The notes under the pieces: generated by a model | Databases searched by the model: none | The model's input: only the letters and a program-made list of their open reading frames with translations | What the model was told of the DNA's origin: nothing | Source: Ctena decussata | Lineage: Eukaryota > Mollusca > Bivalvia > Lucinida > Lucinidae | Length of the DNA stretch: 64,000 nucleotides | Assembly: GCA_963989385.1 (NCBI GenBank) | Contig: OZ022499.1 | Coordinates: forward strand, 78,357,903-78,421,902 | Direction of reading: 5' to 3' | Position numbers and translations under genes: made by a program | Shown: positions 34,618 to 45,879 of the stretch, piece after piece | Layout: each line of letters starts with the position of its first letter | How positions within the stretch are numbered: the first letter of the stretch is position 1

Positions 34618-34946
34618 GTAAGTAAAAATTCCTGGTAATAAGCATATGACATCACAAAAACCTACCATTTTAGATTATTTGCAGTGTGCTTTAAGAGGAT
34701 TGCATTCTGATATTGAAGAGATTATAAGCCTGAGATGAAGACCGTTGTATGTAAGGAGAGACAAATCTTCTTGGCATGCCATCTTGGCCATTTATGGATT
34801 GTCCTTACAGCTTGAGTTTTGTCTCAAGAAAAAGTACCTTGGGCATTCAGCCAAGACTGAGATCAGCCTGTGCATATATGCAGATTGAGTAGGGTCAGTG
34901 TGATGCACTTATAAACTTCCTTAAGGTGTTTGGGTACACTGCCTTG

Positions 34947-35101
34947 CAGGGCTGGAAAATTCTTAAAATTGTCACTCGTCCTGCGTTAGAAGATATACAG
35001 TGAAATTAATAAGTTACCTTGGCAGTACTGAGAAATTCTACTCGTCCTGTAGCTTGTGGCACTCGCCATGGCAAACGGACGAGTGGATTTTTCTAGCCCT
35101 G
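34947..35101. mobile_element. hAT-like MITE with 5-bp CCTTG duplication
   Basis: Termini cagggctggaaaattc and ggatttttctagccctg are inverted, with ccttg on both sides (34942-34946 and 35102-35106). cactcgtcctgc and gcaaacggacgagtg form inner arms. CAGGGCT ends and a 5-bp duplication fit a hAT subgroup. Confidence 0.8.
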
Positions 35102-35114
35102 CCTTGTTTTGCTG

Positions 35115-35545
35115 CCATTTTTCAAAGGGAGACAACTTTACATGCCAAAAATTCCTACTTTCTTTTCTGAGTGATGAAACTCTTCTAGAAAGGGATCTAC
35201 TATTAAATGAAAGATCTACTCTTAAATGAAGATTTACTCTTGAAAAGAATTTCTGCTAGAGCAATTTCTTTCCTTCAAAAATTGACAGGGCCTCAGTAGC
35301 TTCGTGGTAAGTGCTGGCCTGCTAAGGTAGCAGTCTGGGTTCAAATGGTGGCAGAAATCTCTTCCATTGCACCCAGCTTTTCTTTATCTCCCTTCCTTTT
35401 GCTCGATATGACTTAAATACTGCAGAAAGGGCAGTAAAACCACAATTCAGCCATCCATGTATTAAGAGTTGCTCTCATTGAGAAGGGATTCTTAAAATGA
35501 AAATGGAAGGGCTGTTTCCACAGAAAGTGAACCCATCACCTTAAG
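35115..35545. mobile_element. MITE family A, copy 4, split by a SINE
   Basis: Left part tttcaaagggagacaact ... gaaaagaatttctgctagag; right part cattgagaagggattcttaa ... agtgaacccatcacctta. gatctactcttaaatgaa is locally triplicated at 35208-35250. The SINE at 35287-35460 interrupts it. Confidence 0.75.
35287..35460 (+). repeat. tRNA-derived SINE, family S4
   Basis: Box A-like tagcttcgtggtaagtgctgg, box B ggttcaaatgg 38 bases later, body with gatatgacttaaatactgc and a short catccat tail. The body motif (tatgactgaaatactgttga in better copies) also occurs at 36735-36925, 48018-48090 and 54014-54215. Confidence 0.75.
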
Positions 35546-35622
35546 ATCTATAGAATGTTGATGTAAATACAGAGGGCAGTCTGCCTGGCTGCTCAGTCTG
35601 AAACAAGTCTTTACTATAAACT

Positions 35623-35830
35623 GCCTTTTTCTTATAGTGTGGCCGAAAAAGCAGACAACAAAGTTTACGTCTGCAAAGTTTCAAAAAAACATTTTTTAAA
35701 GGTATATCATATTGAGAGGGCAGACTGTGTAGATGCAGATGAGGCAGCTCAATATGAGCTGCCTCATCTGGATCTACACTGTTTGCCATTTCAACTATTT
35801 TCACGTTTGGCACTTTTTGTGTTCATGGTG
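35623..35830. mobile_element. MITE family B, copy 4
   Basis: gccgaaaaagcagacaac, gatgaggcagctcat / atgagctgcctcatc, cactgtttgcc and cgtttggcactttttg, in inverted orientation relative to copy 2. Confidence 0.8.
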
Positions 35831-36143
35831 TTGTATTAGGCCTGGGGCGAATGCTGTCAGAAATGACATTGAGGATGACAATATCAGATTCTTTTCAAAC
35901 AGCCCTTCTATGAAAATTTTGATACTCAGATGCAAACAATAAGGACTCTGATTTGTCCTGCTCATCTGTGGTAGTCACTATTCCTGATGCAGATTCTAAC
36001 AAATCGGTATTCTTTAGATTGTTGGTGTAAACAAAAATGTCACAAAATATGATAGGAAAATGCAGATGTATTATTTCTGTATGGGCATTGTTAATCCTTA
36101 TGTGCATTGTTTGTGACATGATTTTTGCAATAATGTATTTCAG

Positions 36144-36630
36144 GTTTGAAGATGCAGCATAATGGTATCTGTTCCACCGTTTTCTGTAGCAACCCATCAC
36201 CTTGACAACAAACTCCATAGCAACAGTTTCCATGGCAGCAGCAACCAGAGCCTAAATGAAGCAGATACATTTTCAAACCTCAATGTATTTGAGCATGGCG
36301 GGAGTTTAGAAAACTTTCAAAGATTCAAGCATGGATATGAGTGTACCTCTTCACAGATAGGAAGTATGGAAACTGTTGAAAATTTACATAAAATGGAAGC
36401 TGGTGGAGTGTCACAAAACAATGCATTAAGCTGGTCATTTGGAAAAAAGAATGATGCATCAACAAAACCATTGCCACCCAAACCAGTGTCCAGAGGCAGC
36501 AAGAAAGGGAATGATTTTGACTGCTTTACAGTGGACTTAAAGCTTGGCCCTCTTGAGCCTAGATTTGGATTTTCTGTTAGTGGTGGTTCAGATGAAAGTT
36601 TTCCAGCAAGAATTGATAACATCTCTAAAG
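36144..36630 (+). CDS. Coding exon of a PDZ-domain protein (first coding exon, partial gene)
   Basis: The only convincing host exon here. It starts after an acceptor (aatgtatttcag|g) and ends at a donor (ctctaaag|gtaaga). ATG at 36162 is preceded in frame by TGA at 36147-36149, inside the exon, so this ATG is the likely start and 36144-36161 is 5' UTR. The 156 complete codons end in phase 1. Residues 1-105 are Ser/Asn-rich and look disordered; KPLPPKPVSRG (about 101-111) is a proline-rich, SH3-ligand-like site. From about residue 120, FTVDLKLGPLEPRFGFSVSG then GSDESFPARIDNIS is PDZ strand 1, the carboxylate-binding loop (RFGF in place of GLGF) and strands 2-3. The rest of the domain must lie on later exons, not found in this window. 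PDZ domains bind C-terminal peptides, so a cytoplasmic scaffold or adaptor is likely. I do not recognise the family. Confidence 0.8.
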
Positions 36631-36734
36631 GTAAGAGTTATCTGCAGTTTTGTTGCACCTGCTTCAGCAAAGTGTAATTATAGGCATCCAGTTGTCCCTC
36701 AGATCATCAAATTTGCATGAAAAAAAGTTAGAAA

Positions 36735-36925
36735 AAAAACCTTAGATGATGGATGGACGATATTGAGTTTTACGTCCCTTTCAACAGTATTTCAGTCATA
36801 TCAGGATGATCGTAGGATGGTAATGAAAGGCTGTGTGCAATAGAACTCTGTTTACACTAGGAAAGAATTCCGCTTCCAGTGGGACTTGGACCCACTAGCT
36901 TAGTACGCTAGTGCTTAACCCAGAA
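36735..36925 (-). repeat. SINE family S4, reverse copy
   Basis: On the minus strand, box B-like gggtccaagtccc near 36885, then catcctgatatgactgaaat and actgttgaaagggacg, and a (atcc)n tail at 36735-36745. The first part of the tRNA head is missing or diverged. Confidence 0.65.
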
Positions 36926-36929
36926 AAAG

Positions 36930-37630
36930 GCATAGAAAAATATACTTTTTAATCTTAAAAAAATTCTCATCTACAATTATACAATTTAGGTGGACAAATG
37001 CAGATACATTTGCAAACAAAGAGTTTCTGTGAAACATAAATAAAGCTTTAATGGATGCAAACTAATGAAAATCAGATTATAACAAGAACTCTATGGAAGG
37101 CGGTGTCTTGCCTGTCAGAGCATTGTCACAAAACAGAGTTGATCCAGAGAACTCTAAAAAACTTTTCACTGCTGATGCTGACAAAAATGACAATACTGCA
37201 AGAAAAGTAATACCTATGTTTCACTTATGATAGTTACAGGGAGACAAAAATGACTGGGTTGGTCCTTAGAGTAATCACTAAATTAGTAAAAATATGTAAT
37301 TTTTTAAAATATTGTTTGACATTTAAGAAACCTGTCTGGTTTTAATAAAGTTTGATGAAATTGAATGTTGCAAAAATCTCATAACCTTTGCAGACTGGAA
37401 ATTAATTATTACTGAAAATACAGAAACAAATTAGATTTTGGATTATCTGCATTGCTCCTTATTTTACTATAAAGATCTTGAATGGATTGGAAAGGTACCG
37501 TAGGGCATATTCAAACAGGAAAGATGCAGATCAGCCTATGCATCAGCACAGTCTGTTAAGGGTCTTTCTTTTTTACATATCATTAGTGAATCATGAATCG
37601 CGGCAAATCTGAAATTGTGCAGCTGTACCA
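36930..37630. other. Probable intron, nothing recognised
   Basis: AT-rich, no coding potential. If the PDZ exon is spliced onward, this is its first intron. Confidence 0.4.
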
Positions 37631-37632
37631 TA

Positions 37633-37866
37633 CAGAGCTTCAGATAAAGTGGATTTTTTGAGGATAATTTTGAGATAATTTTTAAATGTCTCAACAAAAA
37701 CATAAATTGTGATCCCTCGTTAGAACCCTCTACATACGTTGTGACCCCTCATAAGAACCATCTCAGTGAGACGGCTCTAATGAAGGGTCACAACCTCTGT
37801 TTTTATGCAAAGAAAAGGAAACTTATCCCTTAATTATCCCTGTTACACCTTCTTACCTGGAGCATT
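37633..37866. mobile_element. MITE family E, copy 3
   Basis: cagagcttcagataaagtgg ... cttacctggagcattgctg. The centre is partly duplicated: ccctcgttagaaccctc and then cctcataagaaccatctc / gagacggctctaatg. Confidence 0.75.
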
Positions 37867-38061
37867 GCTGTGTACAGGCTGATTTGAGTGCTTGTAATTA
37901 CATGGCTTTAGGTCCATTTTCACATGACAACACTGAATGCTATTAAAAGTGCCTGAGCAAACCACACAGAAATGAGCAGATTGCTCAAGAAGGGTCTTAT
38001 CAAGGTTCTGCACCAGGTTAGATAGTTTAAAATCATTTGATAAACCAATTAACTTATATTT

Positions 38062-38480
38062 AGCTTCGCTCACATGGACAAAGTTTCTTTGACAAAGTGG
38101 GATTGTTACAGAAAACTACGCTTGTGTGAATGAAAATGTATGTTACACTTTTATTGCCAAATTTAATCAAAATTTGTTCATGTGAACGAAAAGTTGAAGA
38201 CAGAAAGCTTTGCTCATAATCAAATCAGTTTGATTTTGAAAAAAGAAGATTTAACAATGAAAATGTGACATGGTTGGCCATTGATTCACATGGGTAAATT
38301 TTATTTGCCCAGGTAACTTTGAGGAGAAATCTTTGTCTGTGTAAACACTGCTGCAAATATTTCATTGACAAAGATTCTATGTTACATTTTTCCGTTACAA
38401 CTAATTTGCTCTATGTGAACTCAAAATGTCAGTGACATATTTTCTGTGTGACAAAGAAACTTTGCTTGTGTGAATGAGCT
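38062..38480. mobile_element. TIR element, about 420 bp
   Basis: Left agcttcgctcacatggacaa then agtttctttgac; right gacaaagaaactttgc then ttgtgtgaatgagct: inverted with few changes. No ORF. Ends 12 bp before MITE E copy 4. Confidence 0.7.
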
Positions 38481-38492
38481 TTCTAGTTAATG

Positions 38493-38695
38493 CAGAGCTC
38501 TAGATAAGAGGGAGTATTTGAAGATAATTAAGGATAATTTTTCTTATTTCTCATCGAAACCATATGTTTTGACCCCTCATCTGAACCGTCTCGTCGAGAC
38601 GGTTCAGATGAGGGGTCACAACATATGATTTTATGCAGAATTAACAAAAATTATCCCTAATTATCACTCAGTACTCCCTCTTATCTAGAGCTCTG
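38493..38695. mobile_element. MITE family E, copy 4, 6-bp TTAATG duplication
   Basis: Termini cagagctctagataagaggg and cctcttatctagagctctg, with ttaatg on each side (38487-38492 and 38696-38701). Centre: tctgaaccgtctcg / cgagacggttcaga. The best-preserved family E copy. Confidence 0.88.
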
Positions 38696-38696
38696 T

Positions 38697-38935
38697 TAAT
38701 GGGTACACTTTCAGCGAGAGCAACTGTGACATTTTCATTTTGCCTCCCTTATAAATGGGGTTCTACTTTTAAAGGAAAGAATTTGCTCTTCTAGGAGCAG
38801 AGTCTTTCCTTTGAGAGTAAACCCCATTTTGCAGGGTTTCGCTTTCCACGGAAGCAAGCAGGAGTCACCAAAAATTGTCCTTCTTTGAACAAATGGCAGA
38901 AAAACATAGGGGTGTAACCATACACCATAAAGTTT
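38697..38935. mobile_element. MITE family A, copy 5
   Basis: gggtacactttcagcgagag, attttgcctcccttataaat, tttgctcttctaggagc, gtcaccaaaaattgtcc, ggcagaaaaacatagggg. Lies directly against family E copy 4. Confidence 0.8.
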
Positions 38936-39140
38936 CCTTATATTTTGGCTAATTATGGTACATTGTGAATTTACGCAAAATTACAGAAGCTAATCCAGCA
39001 GATGGAAAAAATGAGACTGTGTGCGGGGAAAAATTTTAAAATGGCAAATGAGAGCAAGAATGGCCTAAGACGATTTTATAGTCATATGGTGTGACCAGGC
39101 CTGTAACTGTCTGCTTTCAGTCTGCTGACCACAAGGCTGA

Positions 39141-39520
39141 GATACCGTATACAAGATAATTTTCGCAGTCTTCAATTTTTGGCGGTATTTAGCGGTCACT
39201 CAGAAACTGTGAATATTAAAATCGCGAAATAATTTCCTGTTTCTTACAAAGTATCTTCTGTAGACACAGTGTTCATATATTTTGTTTCTGTTTGCTTCGG
39301 TAATTGCTGATACTTGTCACTTGAGCCAATTCTTTCATTAACCTGCGGCAGCCCTGCCGCAGGTTAATGAACGAACTGGCTCAAGTGAAAAAGAAGTAGT
39401 AACTTCTCTTTTCACGCATGTTGCTAACCGCGAAATTTAAAAATTGCGAAAATTAATGTTTATGCTTTTGACCCTTAACCGCGAAAATTTGAACCCGCGA
39501 AAATTACCGCGTATACGGTA
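39141..39520. mobile_element. TIR element with inner hairpin
   Basis: Left ataccgtatacaagataatt then ttcgc; right gcgaaaattaccgcg then tatacggtat. An inner palindrome (ttgagccaattctttcatta / taatgaacgaactggctcaa, centre ctgcggcagccctgccgcag) lies at 39329-39392. No ORF. Confidence 0.8.
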
Positions 39521-39524
39521 TTGT

Positions 39525-40745
39525 TCAGTCAAATATCAAACAGCAAACACCCAAATCAGCCAGAGTGGCTTGACCTTTGCATTTTGCATTTGGAAGTTTT
39601 TCACTTGCGGAGCCTCCAATCAAGAAATCACACAGAGCTTTCTGAGAATTTGTAAGAGCCTTTCACAGACGGCAATTGAAAGAAACTATCACGCTTAAGT
39701 TGATGTGTATGATTCAGCAAGTAATTTGAAATTGGCCGACTGCACTAACATGTCCATCAATTTTCTTAGAACATGTTATTTTCTGTAGGTTACTGTGCCA
39801 GGAAAACAAATTTGAATTGACCTAGTTGGTGTACTTTCTTGGTTGAAAGCTGTCGATTTAATATTAGAATGAAGTCTTCAATTGACAATTGACAAATGAA
39901 ATTGAAAACTACATAATCCTTAATTATACTTGCCACCCACACTCTAGGTGTTGTCATATAATCAAGAGATGCTTGGTTTAGTGCAGATGGTCACCTTGGC
40001 CATCTGGCAACTGGAAAACTCTTTTTCATCCCAGCAGTTAGTGGGTACCTTTTTTGAATCAGAGAAGGATGTTTGATGAAATTGCATTGCACAAAGTCAA
40101 CAAAATTATATTTTCCTTCTATTTAGTAGAAAGTGTTTTTCAAAGTTCAATAAAACAACAATTTTTTTTTTCACCATTTAATTTTGTATGTATTTTCTTG
40201 CTGATGTTTTGATGGATTCCGAAGCCTGCTGGTCAAATCTTGACCTATTTTCCACGTCTGAAGATGTCAGCTCTGTAATTATCTTATTTACCAAATTGAC
40301 CGTAAATTCTGGGATATTGCAGGCATTTATTTAATTGACTGCTCCATTTTAGAATCAGAAAAATCAATTTCATCTACCAGAGGAGTTTTCCTTAAGTTGT
40401 TTGCAAACAGTGTAGACCGTGATCAGACTGAGGAGCAGTCTGATCTGGGTCTTCACAGTTTGCTACCGTATTTCTGTCTGAAAGTCTATGGATATTACAG
40501 TTCTATGAGCGTATATTGGTTTTGTATAGATCTACAAGACAAAATAAGACAGATAGTGCTGTAATAGAACTCTCAAGGCTTCAGAGATTTGTAATTATCC
40601 CTGGCCTGAAGAAATTTAATGGAAGCTGCACTTAGATTATGTGTGTCTAGCTGTCTAATGATGCTACTGGCACGCTGATGATACTAGCCTCTGCTCAGAT
40701 TGGTATGCTTGAAACTAAAAGGCGTTTTATTGACAGTGGTAACAG
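39525..40745. other. Non-coding, with a small family C remnant
   Basis: Mostly featureless. 40398-40460 contains gcaaacagtgtagaccgtg, cagactgaggagcagtctg and ggtcttcacagtttgc, the centre of MITE family C. Confidence 0.5.
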
Positions 40746-40757
40746 TGCAGACTCTGA

Positions 40758-41038
40758 TTGATTGATTGATTGATTGATTTATTGCTTAATGTCCACGGTA
40801 AACAGCTATGGTCATGTCGGGACGGTCAGTTAATCTAACCACACTATTCTTGGGCGGGCTTAGACCTCCTAAGCTGTTAACCACTACTAAGTGCACATAC
40901 TTTCGCCAGTAACTGACAACTGCCCTTCTTGAATCAGCGGAAGGAGAAAGGAAAGTATGTGGCCAGACCGGGTTTCGAACCCAGGACCTCTGACTTATGA
41001 GTCAGGTGCCCTACCGATTGCGCTACGCGGCCCGGCAT
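40758..41038 (-). mobile_element. tRNA-derived SINE family S3 with perfect 11-bp TSD
   Basis: The minus-strand head gccgcgtagcgcaatcgg leads to loop ctcataa (anticodon CAT, Met-like) and box B ggttcgaaacc. The tail is an (aatc)n microsatellite at 40758-40780. The perfect 11-bp repeat gcagactctga flanks it (40747-40757 and 41039-41049). About 280 bp, matching the 26052-26322 copy throughout. Confidence 0.92.
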
Positions 41039-41149
41039 GCAGACTCTGAGTTTCATTCTGACTCACCCATGCAGTCTTACAAGGATGTATATCTTGCTAA
41101 TTCATAAATGGTCTACATTAATATAATCATGTTTTAGACTGGGATTAGC

Positions 41150-41312
41150 ATTTCAAAAAGGTGCAAAAAAGTGAGATCAGTTGAATTTGTTAACAGCATA
41201 GATCCAGATAAGGCAGCTCTCAATATGATACACCTTGGATAAAACATTTTTTGAAATTCTGCAGATGCAAATGTTATGGTCTGCTTTTTTGGCATTAAAG
41301 CTTTAGGGTTAA
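41150..41312. repeat. MITE family B, copy 5 (one arm)
   Basis: gtgcaaaaaagtgagatc, gcatagatccagataaggc, ctcaatatgatacaccttgg and gctttagggttaa. The central palindrome is lost. Confidence 0.65.
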
Positions 41313-41639
41313 AAATAATGTGCATCAGAACTGTGAAATGAAAAAAAACTTTTTTTGAAGTATGGTAGACTCATTTTCATTAGTTTTTTTAGCAAATTTT
41401 CAGGAGCTGGTGCTAAGCAATATATATATAGACAAATTATTATATCTTAAATGCTACAAAGAGAGATAATTGTTTTGTAATTTAACTGTTTTCTGGAAGC
41501 CTTTGTGAGACAGGAGACAAATACATGTACATCAGAGTGGTCTCCCATGGAGGAGTATCTATACAGTTTCTCAAGAAACTATTTCAGGCCTAAATATAAT
41601 TACAGATCTAATCTGAAATAATGAAATGACTTTGAGTGT

Positions 41640-41835
41640 GATTTCCAACTACCGTTAAAACTAAAAAAATTGGGACACCTAAAATAATTACCATAATTAT
41701 CAAAAAAATGAAACAGTTTGGTTTTACAATGCAGTGATGCATCCAAAAGGTGCAGATTATATGGCAAATGGAGTAGGCCCTAGGTCTGCACTTTTGCTCA
41801 GACCTTTTTGTCTCAATATTTAGAGAGACCTGGCA
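41640..41835. repeat. MITE family C, copy 1
   Basis: aaaattgggacacctaaaat, ggttttacaatgcagtg, catccaaaaggtgcagat, ctgcacttttgctcagacc. Related to 42862-43130 in inverted orientation. Confidence 0.65.
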
Positions 41836-42085
41836 AATGTTTATGCAATGAAAAACCATGTTTGATCGTTATTATTTCATAAATTCAACCACAATGCTAC
41901 AAAAATAATGAAAATGTTTGGGCATTATTTTTCGGCCTCATCGCCATTACCTCGCTGATTCCTACACACTCTATGCATTTCTATAGAACTTCTCATTTCA
42001 GGCCATGGTCAGCTATTGTAAATTTTTGTCCCACCTTTAGCAGCACTTCATCAGTCCAAATGTTGCTTGCGTTTCAATTTTTTTG

Positions 42086-42285
42086 CGCAGTGGTAGTGTG
42101 CCCCGACTCATGATCGAAGGGTCCCGAGTTCGAATCCCACCAGGGCCCTAGCATTGTGACCTTGAGCAAGTCACATGTCCACAGCTCGGCTTGTATATAT
42201 GTATATAGTCTTATTATTCTACAGAGCTTATTTTAGTTTGTTAATAAAAATAAGCGACAATAAATAAAGATTATTATAACTATAT
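42086..42285 (+). repeat. tRNA-derived SINE family S5
   Basis: Box A-like gcagtggtagtgtgcc, anticodon-arm-like ccgactcatgatcg, perfect box B gagttcgaatccc, body ttgtgaccttgagcaagtca (a motif shared with CORE/L2-tailed SINEs), A/T-rich tail aataaataaagatta. Confidence 0.75.
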
Positions 42286-42289
42286 TATT

Positions 42290-42855
42290 ATTATACAATA
42301 TTCGAAATTGTATAACTCGAGCATAAAAAAGTTTCATTGATAACTGCAACTGCACATTTTCCTGCTTGCCCCTGTACTGACAGAGTATTGCCCTGCAAAT
42401 TGCATATAAAAATTTGCAAAGGCGGTCATTATAGCATGTGAATTGCCTTGTTAATACAATGCTTTTGTGTTTTTTAAAACATGCCTATTAATAGCATGTG
42501 CCACCGATATTTATGCAATAAGGAATGATAAAAAAATCTTACAGATCTATCCTGGTGTGTCAAGTCAGATTGTTGCAGTTTTGTGACAGAAGAAAAAGAT
42601 GGCATAGGCAAACAAATATTGTGGTGATAATGAATTGGCTTTCAGTCATTGTCACTGCAGGCCAGAAAAATCTGATTAATTCACAGACCTTGATGGAATC
42701 TTGATGGAATCTTTGTTGCTCTCTGTTTGTTAGGTTTGGTGGTTTCTGACTTTGCATATAAACAAGTAGCAATGAGATTCAGTCGTGACTGGAAGGCAGT
42801 CAGTTTATATGGATGTCACATGAATATTTTATTGAAATTTAAATCTGTAGAGCTT
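42290..42855. other. Non-coding, nothing recognised
   Basis: AT-rich; no supported feature. Confidence 0.4.
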
Positions 42856-42861
42856 AAAGTG

Positions 42862-43130
42862 AAGTAACTTCCAGACACTTTTAGATGAAAAAATGCAGAC
42901 AAAATTCTAAGTATTGGGACAGATAGGTCTGAGCAAACGGTGCAGACCCAGATCAGACTGCTCCACATGAGCAGTCTGATCAGGGTCTACACTGTTTGCC
43001 TTTTCATCTGCACCTTTTGGATGCTTAAAAATTTCTGCATTGTAAAATCAAACTGTTCTAATTTTAGGACAGTTACAGTAATTATTTTGGATGTCCCAAT
43101 TTTTAGAACTTTTATGGCATTTCTGTAAAT
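42862..43130. mobile_element. MITE family C, copy 2
   Basis: Palindromic centre cagactgctccacat / gagcagtctg between gcaaacggtgcagaccc and gggtctacactgtttgcc. The right arm reads ctaattttaggacagttac and ggatgtcccaatttttag. Family B and C share the gcaaacagtg...cactgtttgc frame but not their ends. Confidence 0.75.
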
Positions 43131-43209
43131 GGACACCTCAGCAGTTTTTCCAGTCTTCAGATTGGTTCCATTGGCCCTGTCAGAGGATACTGTTGATTGT
43201 TTTACATTT

Positions 43210-43411
43210 GAGCCACGAGAGGACAAAACCAACAAAGTGGCATGTGCTCCCCCAGCAAAGACTCAGATCAGCCCAGGCATACGCCTATTCTGATAAGAGT
43301 CTTTGCTGTCAGCATAGAGATAGCTTAGACACAGCACAGCTGATGCCCAGGCTGATCTGAGTCTTTGCTTGGTGCACAGGCCACTTTGTTTGTTTTGTTG
43401 TGTTGCAGCTC
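43210..43411. mobile_element. MITE family G, copy 2, 4-bp ATTT duplication
   Basis: Starts gagccacgagaggacaaaac, ends ttgttgtgttgcagctc, flanked by attt (43206-43209 and 43412-43415). Centre as in copy 3, but shorter. Confidence 0.82.
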
Positions 43412-43434
43412 ATTTGTGTAATCTAAATTTCCCT

Positions 43435-43700
43435 TTTCTCAGATGTGGTGATTTCATGGATGTCCATGACATTCCATGAGCATGGAGTATTGAAATATAC
43501 CATGGATTTCCAGGGATGGAAAAACTGAATAAAATAAAGTATAGCTACATAATTTCTGTTGTTATCCATTAAATGCCATAGAGAATGAATGGAATTCCAT
43601 GAAAACCTCTGGAAATTAAATAACACACATAAAAGGGATCCATGGTTTTCTATGGCAGTCCATCAGTTTCCATGGAATTCCATGGATAACCTTGGGATTA
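43435..43700. repeat. ccatgg-rich imperfect palindromic region
   Basis: Many short inverted words (ccatggatttcc, ggaattccatgg, tttccatggaattcc) between atttcatggatgtccatg and ggaattccatggataacc. Origin unclear. Confidence 0.55.
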
Positions 43701-44125
43701 AATGGACAAGCATGGAATGAAATTGTCACGCAGCAGTCTGGCTCTGGCTCTCAGGATTACACTCATCAATAGTAATTTGATCATTTTGGGCTAAATGTCC
43801 AGCTGTCCATAGATGGCTGCAAACTTGTATTAGTTAATGCCTTATTTCAAGTAATGGTAACTACATAAATCTCTCAGACATTGTCCTGTGAATCTGTCAT
43901 ATGAGATTGTTGCGTTTCAGTACAGAAAACATTAGATTAATCAAAGGAATATTGCTTTGATAATGTATTGGTTCTCAATCAAAGTCCTCCATAGACCAGA
44001 AAACTTGATTAATTCTTTGTCCATGATGGGAGCTTTGTTGCTGTCAATGTCTGTATTACGAAGCAAGTTACTGACCTTGTATACAAATCGAGTCTGGACA
44101 AATCTCGCCGCTAAGCATTTGTGAA

Positions 44126-44193
44126 CTGAACATGCTCAGAACAGCCTGCACACATGTGCAGGCTGTTCTTAGCTTGTGCAGTTCACTTTTAAA
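44126..44193. repeat. Hairpin, about 28-bp arms
   Basis: gtgaactgaacatgctc / gcttgtgcagttcac, with inner agaacagcctgcacacatgt / gtgcaggctgttct. Confidence 0.7.
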
Positions 44194-44396
44194 ATCTGCA
44201 AAATTTATGTATTGCTCAGTTTAACTGCAATTATTTGGACAAGAGTGCACGCTTGCCCAGGCTGAGTTTGGCTATGGGGTTTACATATGGCTAAAGATGG
44301 GTTTATCAAAATGAGGCTCATTTGAATATGGTTAGATGAGACACATTGTGACTCTAGAAATCTGTTGCTGTTTGTCTCATGAATATTTCAGTGGAT

Positions 44397-44592
44397 TAAC
44401 CATAACAGCAGACGACAAAATTTACGTCTGCAAAATTTCTCAGAAAAGATTTCATCAAAGTTGTATCATATTGATAATTCAAACACAGGGCAAACAGTGT
44501 AGATTCAGATGAGGTGGCTCATCATGAGCCTCCTCATCTGGATCTATGCTGTTTTTGCAAAGTGAATTATTTCCATTTCTGGTGCTTTAAAT
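44397..44592. mobile_element. MITE family B, copy 6
   Basis: taaccataacagcagacgac ... gatgaggtggctcatcatga ... ctggtgctttaaatg; inverted orientation. Confidence 0.75.
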
Positions 44593-44730
44593 GTAAACTA
44601 AAAGGCAAATGGACACTCTGTGGGGTGCTCTTTTTAGTATAGTTCCCATAAATCAACATTTTATTTAAATAACTAGTGTTTACAGCATTGTTGGTTGTAA
44701 GAAGAAAAAAATCAGTTAGGAAGGTCTCTG

Positions 44731-45070
44731 ATGTTGGCAGAGAAGTCCCAGCCCCCACACTCATAGAGCGTGTCAGAAGCCTGCCAAAGCCTGGTTTCTA
44801 ACACACCCACTGAGCCCTCTGGTTGGGATTTCATTGTCTGCATCAGAGGCCAGTGACAAATCCCATTTATAACAGCTTGGCTGTTCAGTATAAATTTTCG
44901 ATGTCGGCAGAGAATTGCATTTCCAGCCCTAATACTCACAGAGTATCTCAGAAACTTGGCAAAGCCTGGTTTCTAACATAATTATGAGCATTCTGGTTGG
45001 GATTTCTCTGTTTGCATCAGATACCAATGACAGATTCCATTTATCCCAGCTGAGCTGTTTAGTATAAACA
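44731..45070. repeat. Tandem duplication, 170-bp unit
   Basis: Units 44731-44900 and 44901-45070 share ggcagagaa, caaagcctggtttctaac and tctggttgggattt. About 80% alike by eye. The minus-strand frames here are repeat translation. Confidence 0.75.
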
Positions 45071-45668
45071 TGCCTTCCTTTGGCTGCTTGCTTAACAAGC
45101 TTTTCTTTATCATCATATTCATTGCAAATTGTCCCCTTAATGCAAAAAATCAGTAAATACATTGAAGTACATATAGGTCATCTGCTGTCTTCCTTCCACA
45201 CTGGCTGGGAGTCAGTGCTGTTGTACTATGTTTAGAAGGTTTCAGTCAAAGAGAGAACATATGTACCAGTCAGTGTGTGCAAAATTTCAATCAAAGCAGA
45301 GAAAAAAAATAAGAAAAGAAAAAAATTATCATTTAAAAATTGGAAAAGAACATTTTTCCTGCAAATGGCCAGTGCCTGGAGAGTAATGTACTGCTAAATC
45401 AGATTATTCTAAGAAAAAAATCTCCAGGGGAAGAATTCGTCTTCAATCTATGTCAACTGTAGGATACTGTAACATATTATTAATTTACTGAACAGAACTT
45501 TCGGCTTGATTTTATCTTCTTTGATCACCTTAATTTGCATGCGATTTGCATATTGGTGTTCAAATATTTTTTGTTTTCAGTGTGCGGTTTGGAAAGAAAA
45601 AGGGTGCATGTTCCTTTATGTTCCTTTATGCAAATTGTAAAACAATAAGGCAGGAAAGTAATCTCTTT

Positions 45669-45835
45669 CAGTGCTCCGGTAATGAGGATAATTAAGAGAT
45701 AATTTTGCATGTATCTCCATAAAACATATATTGTGACCCCTCATTAGAACCGTCTCATCGAGGGGTCACAACATGTGTTTTCATTGAGAAATGAGAAAAA
45801 TTATCTTTGAATTATCTTTCTTAACTGGAGCTCTG
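45669..45835. mobile_element. MITE family E, copy 5
   Basis: Decayed left end; centre cctcattagaaccgtctcat with one half of the palindrome deleted; right end ttaactggagctctg. Confidence 0.65.
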
Positions 45836-45879
45836 TTTCTCCTTTGAACTGAGAGGAGACGGACAGATTCGGTGCCTGG

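Noticed and set aside
36317..36622. 101-codon minus-strand frame opposite the PDZ exon
   Set aside because: Antisense shadow of the coding exon; the plus strand has the domain, start context and splice sites.
824..41038. tRNA-like heads with box A and box B at several places
   Set aside because: Each is followed by a SINE body and tail, and no head gives a full cloverleaf with a 3' terminator, so none is called a tRNA gene.
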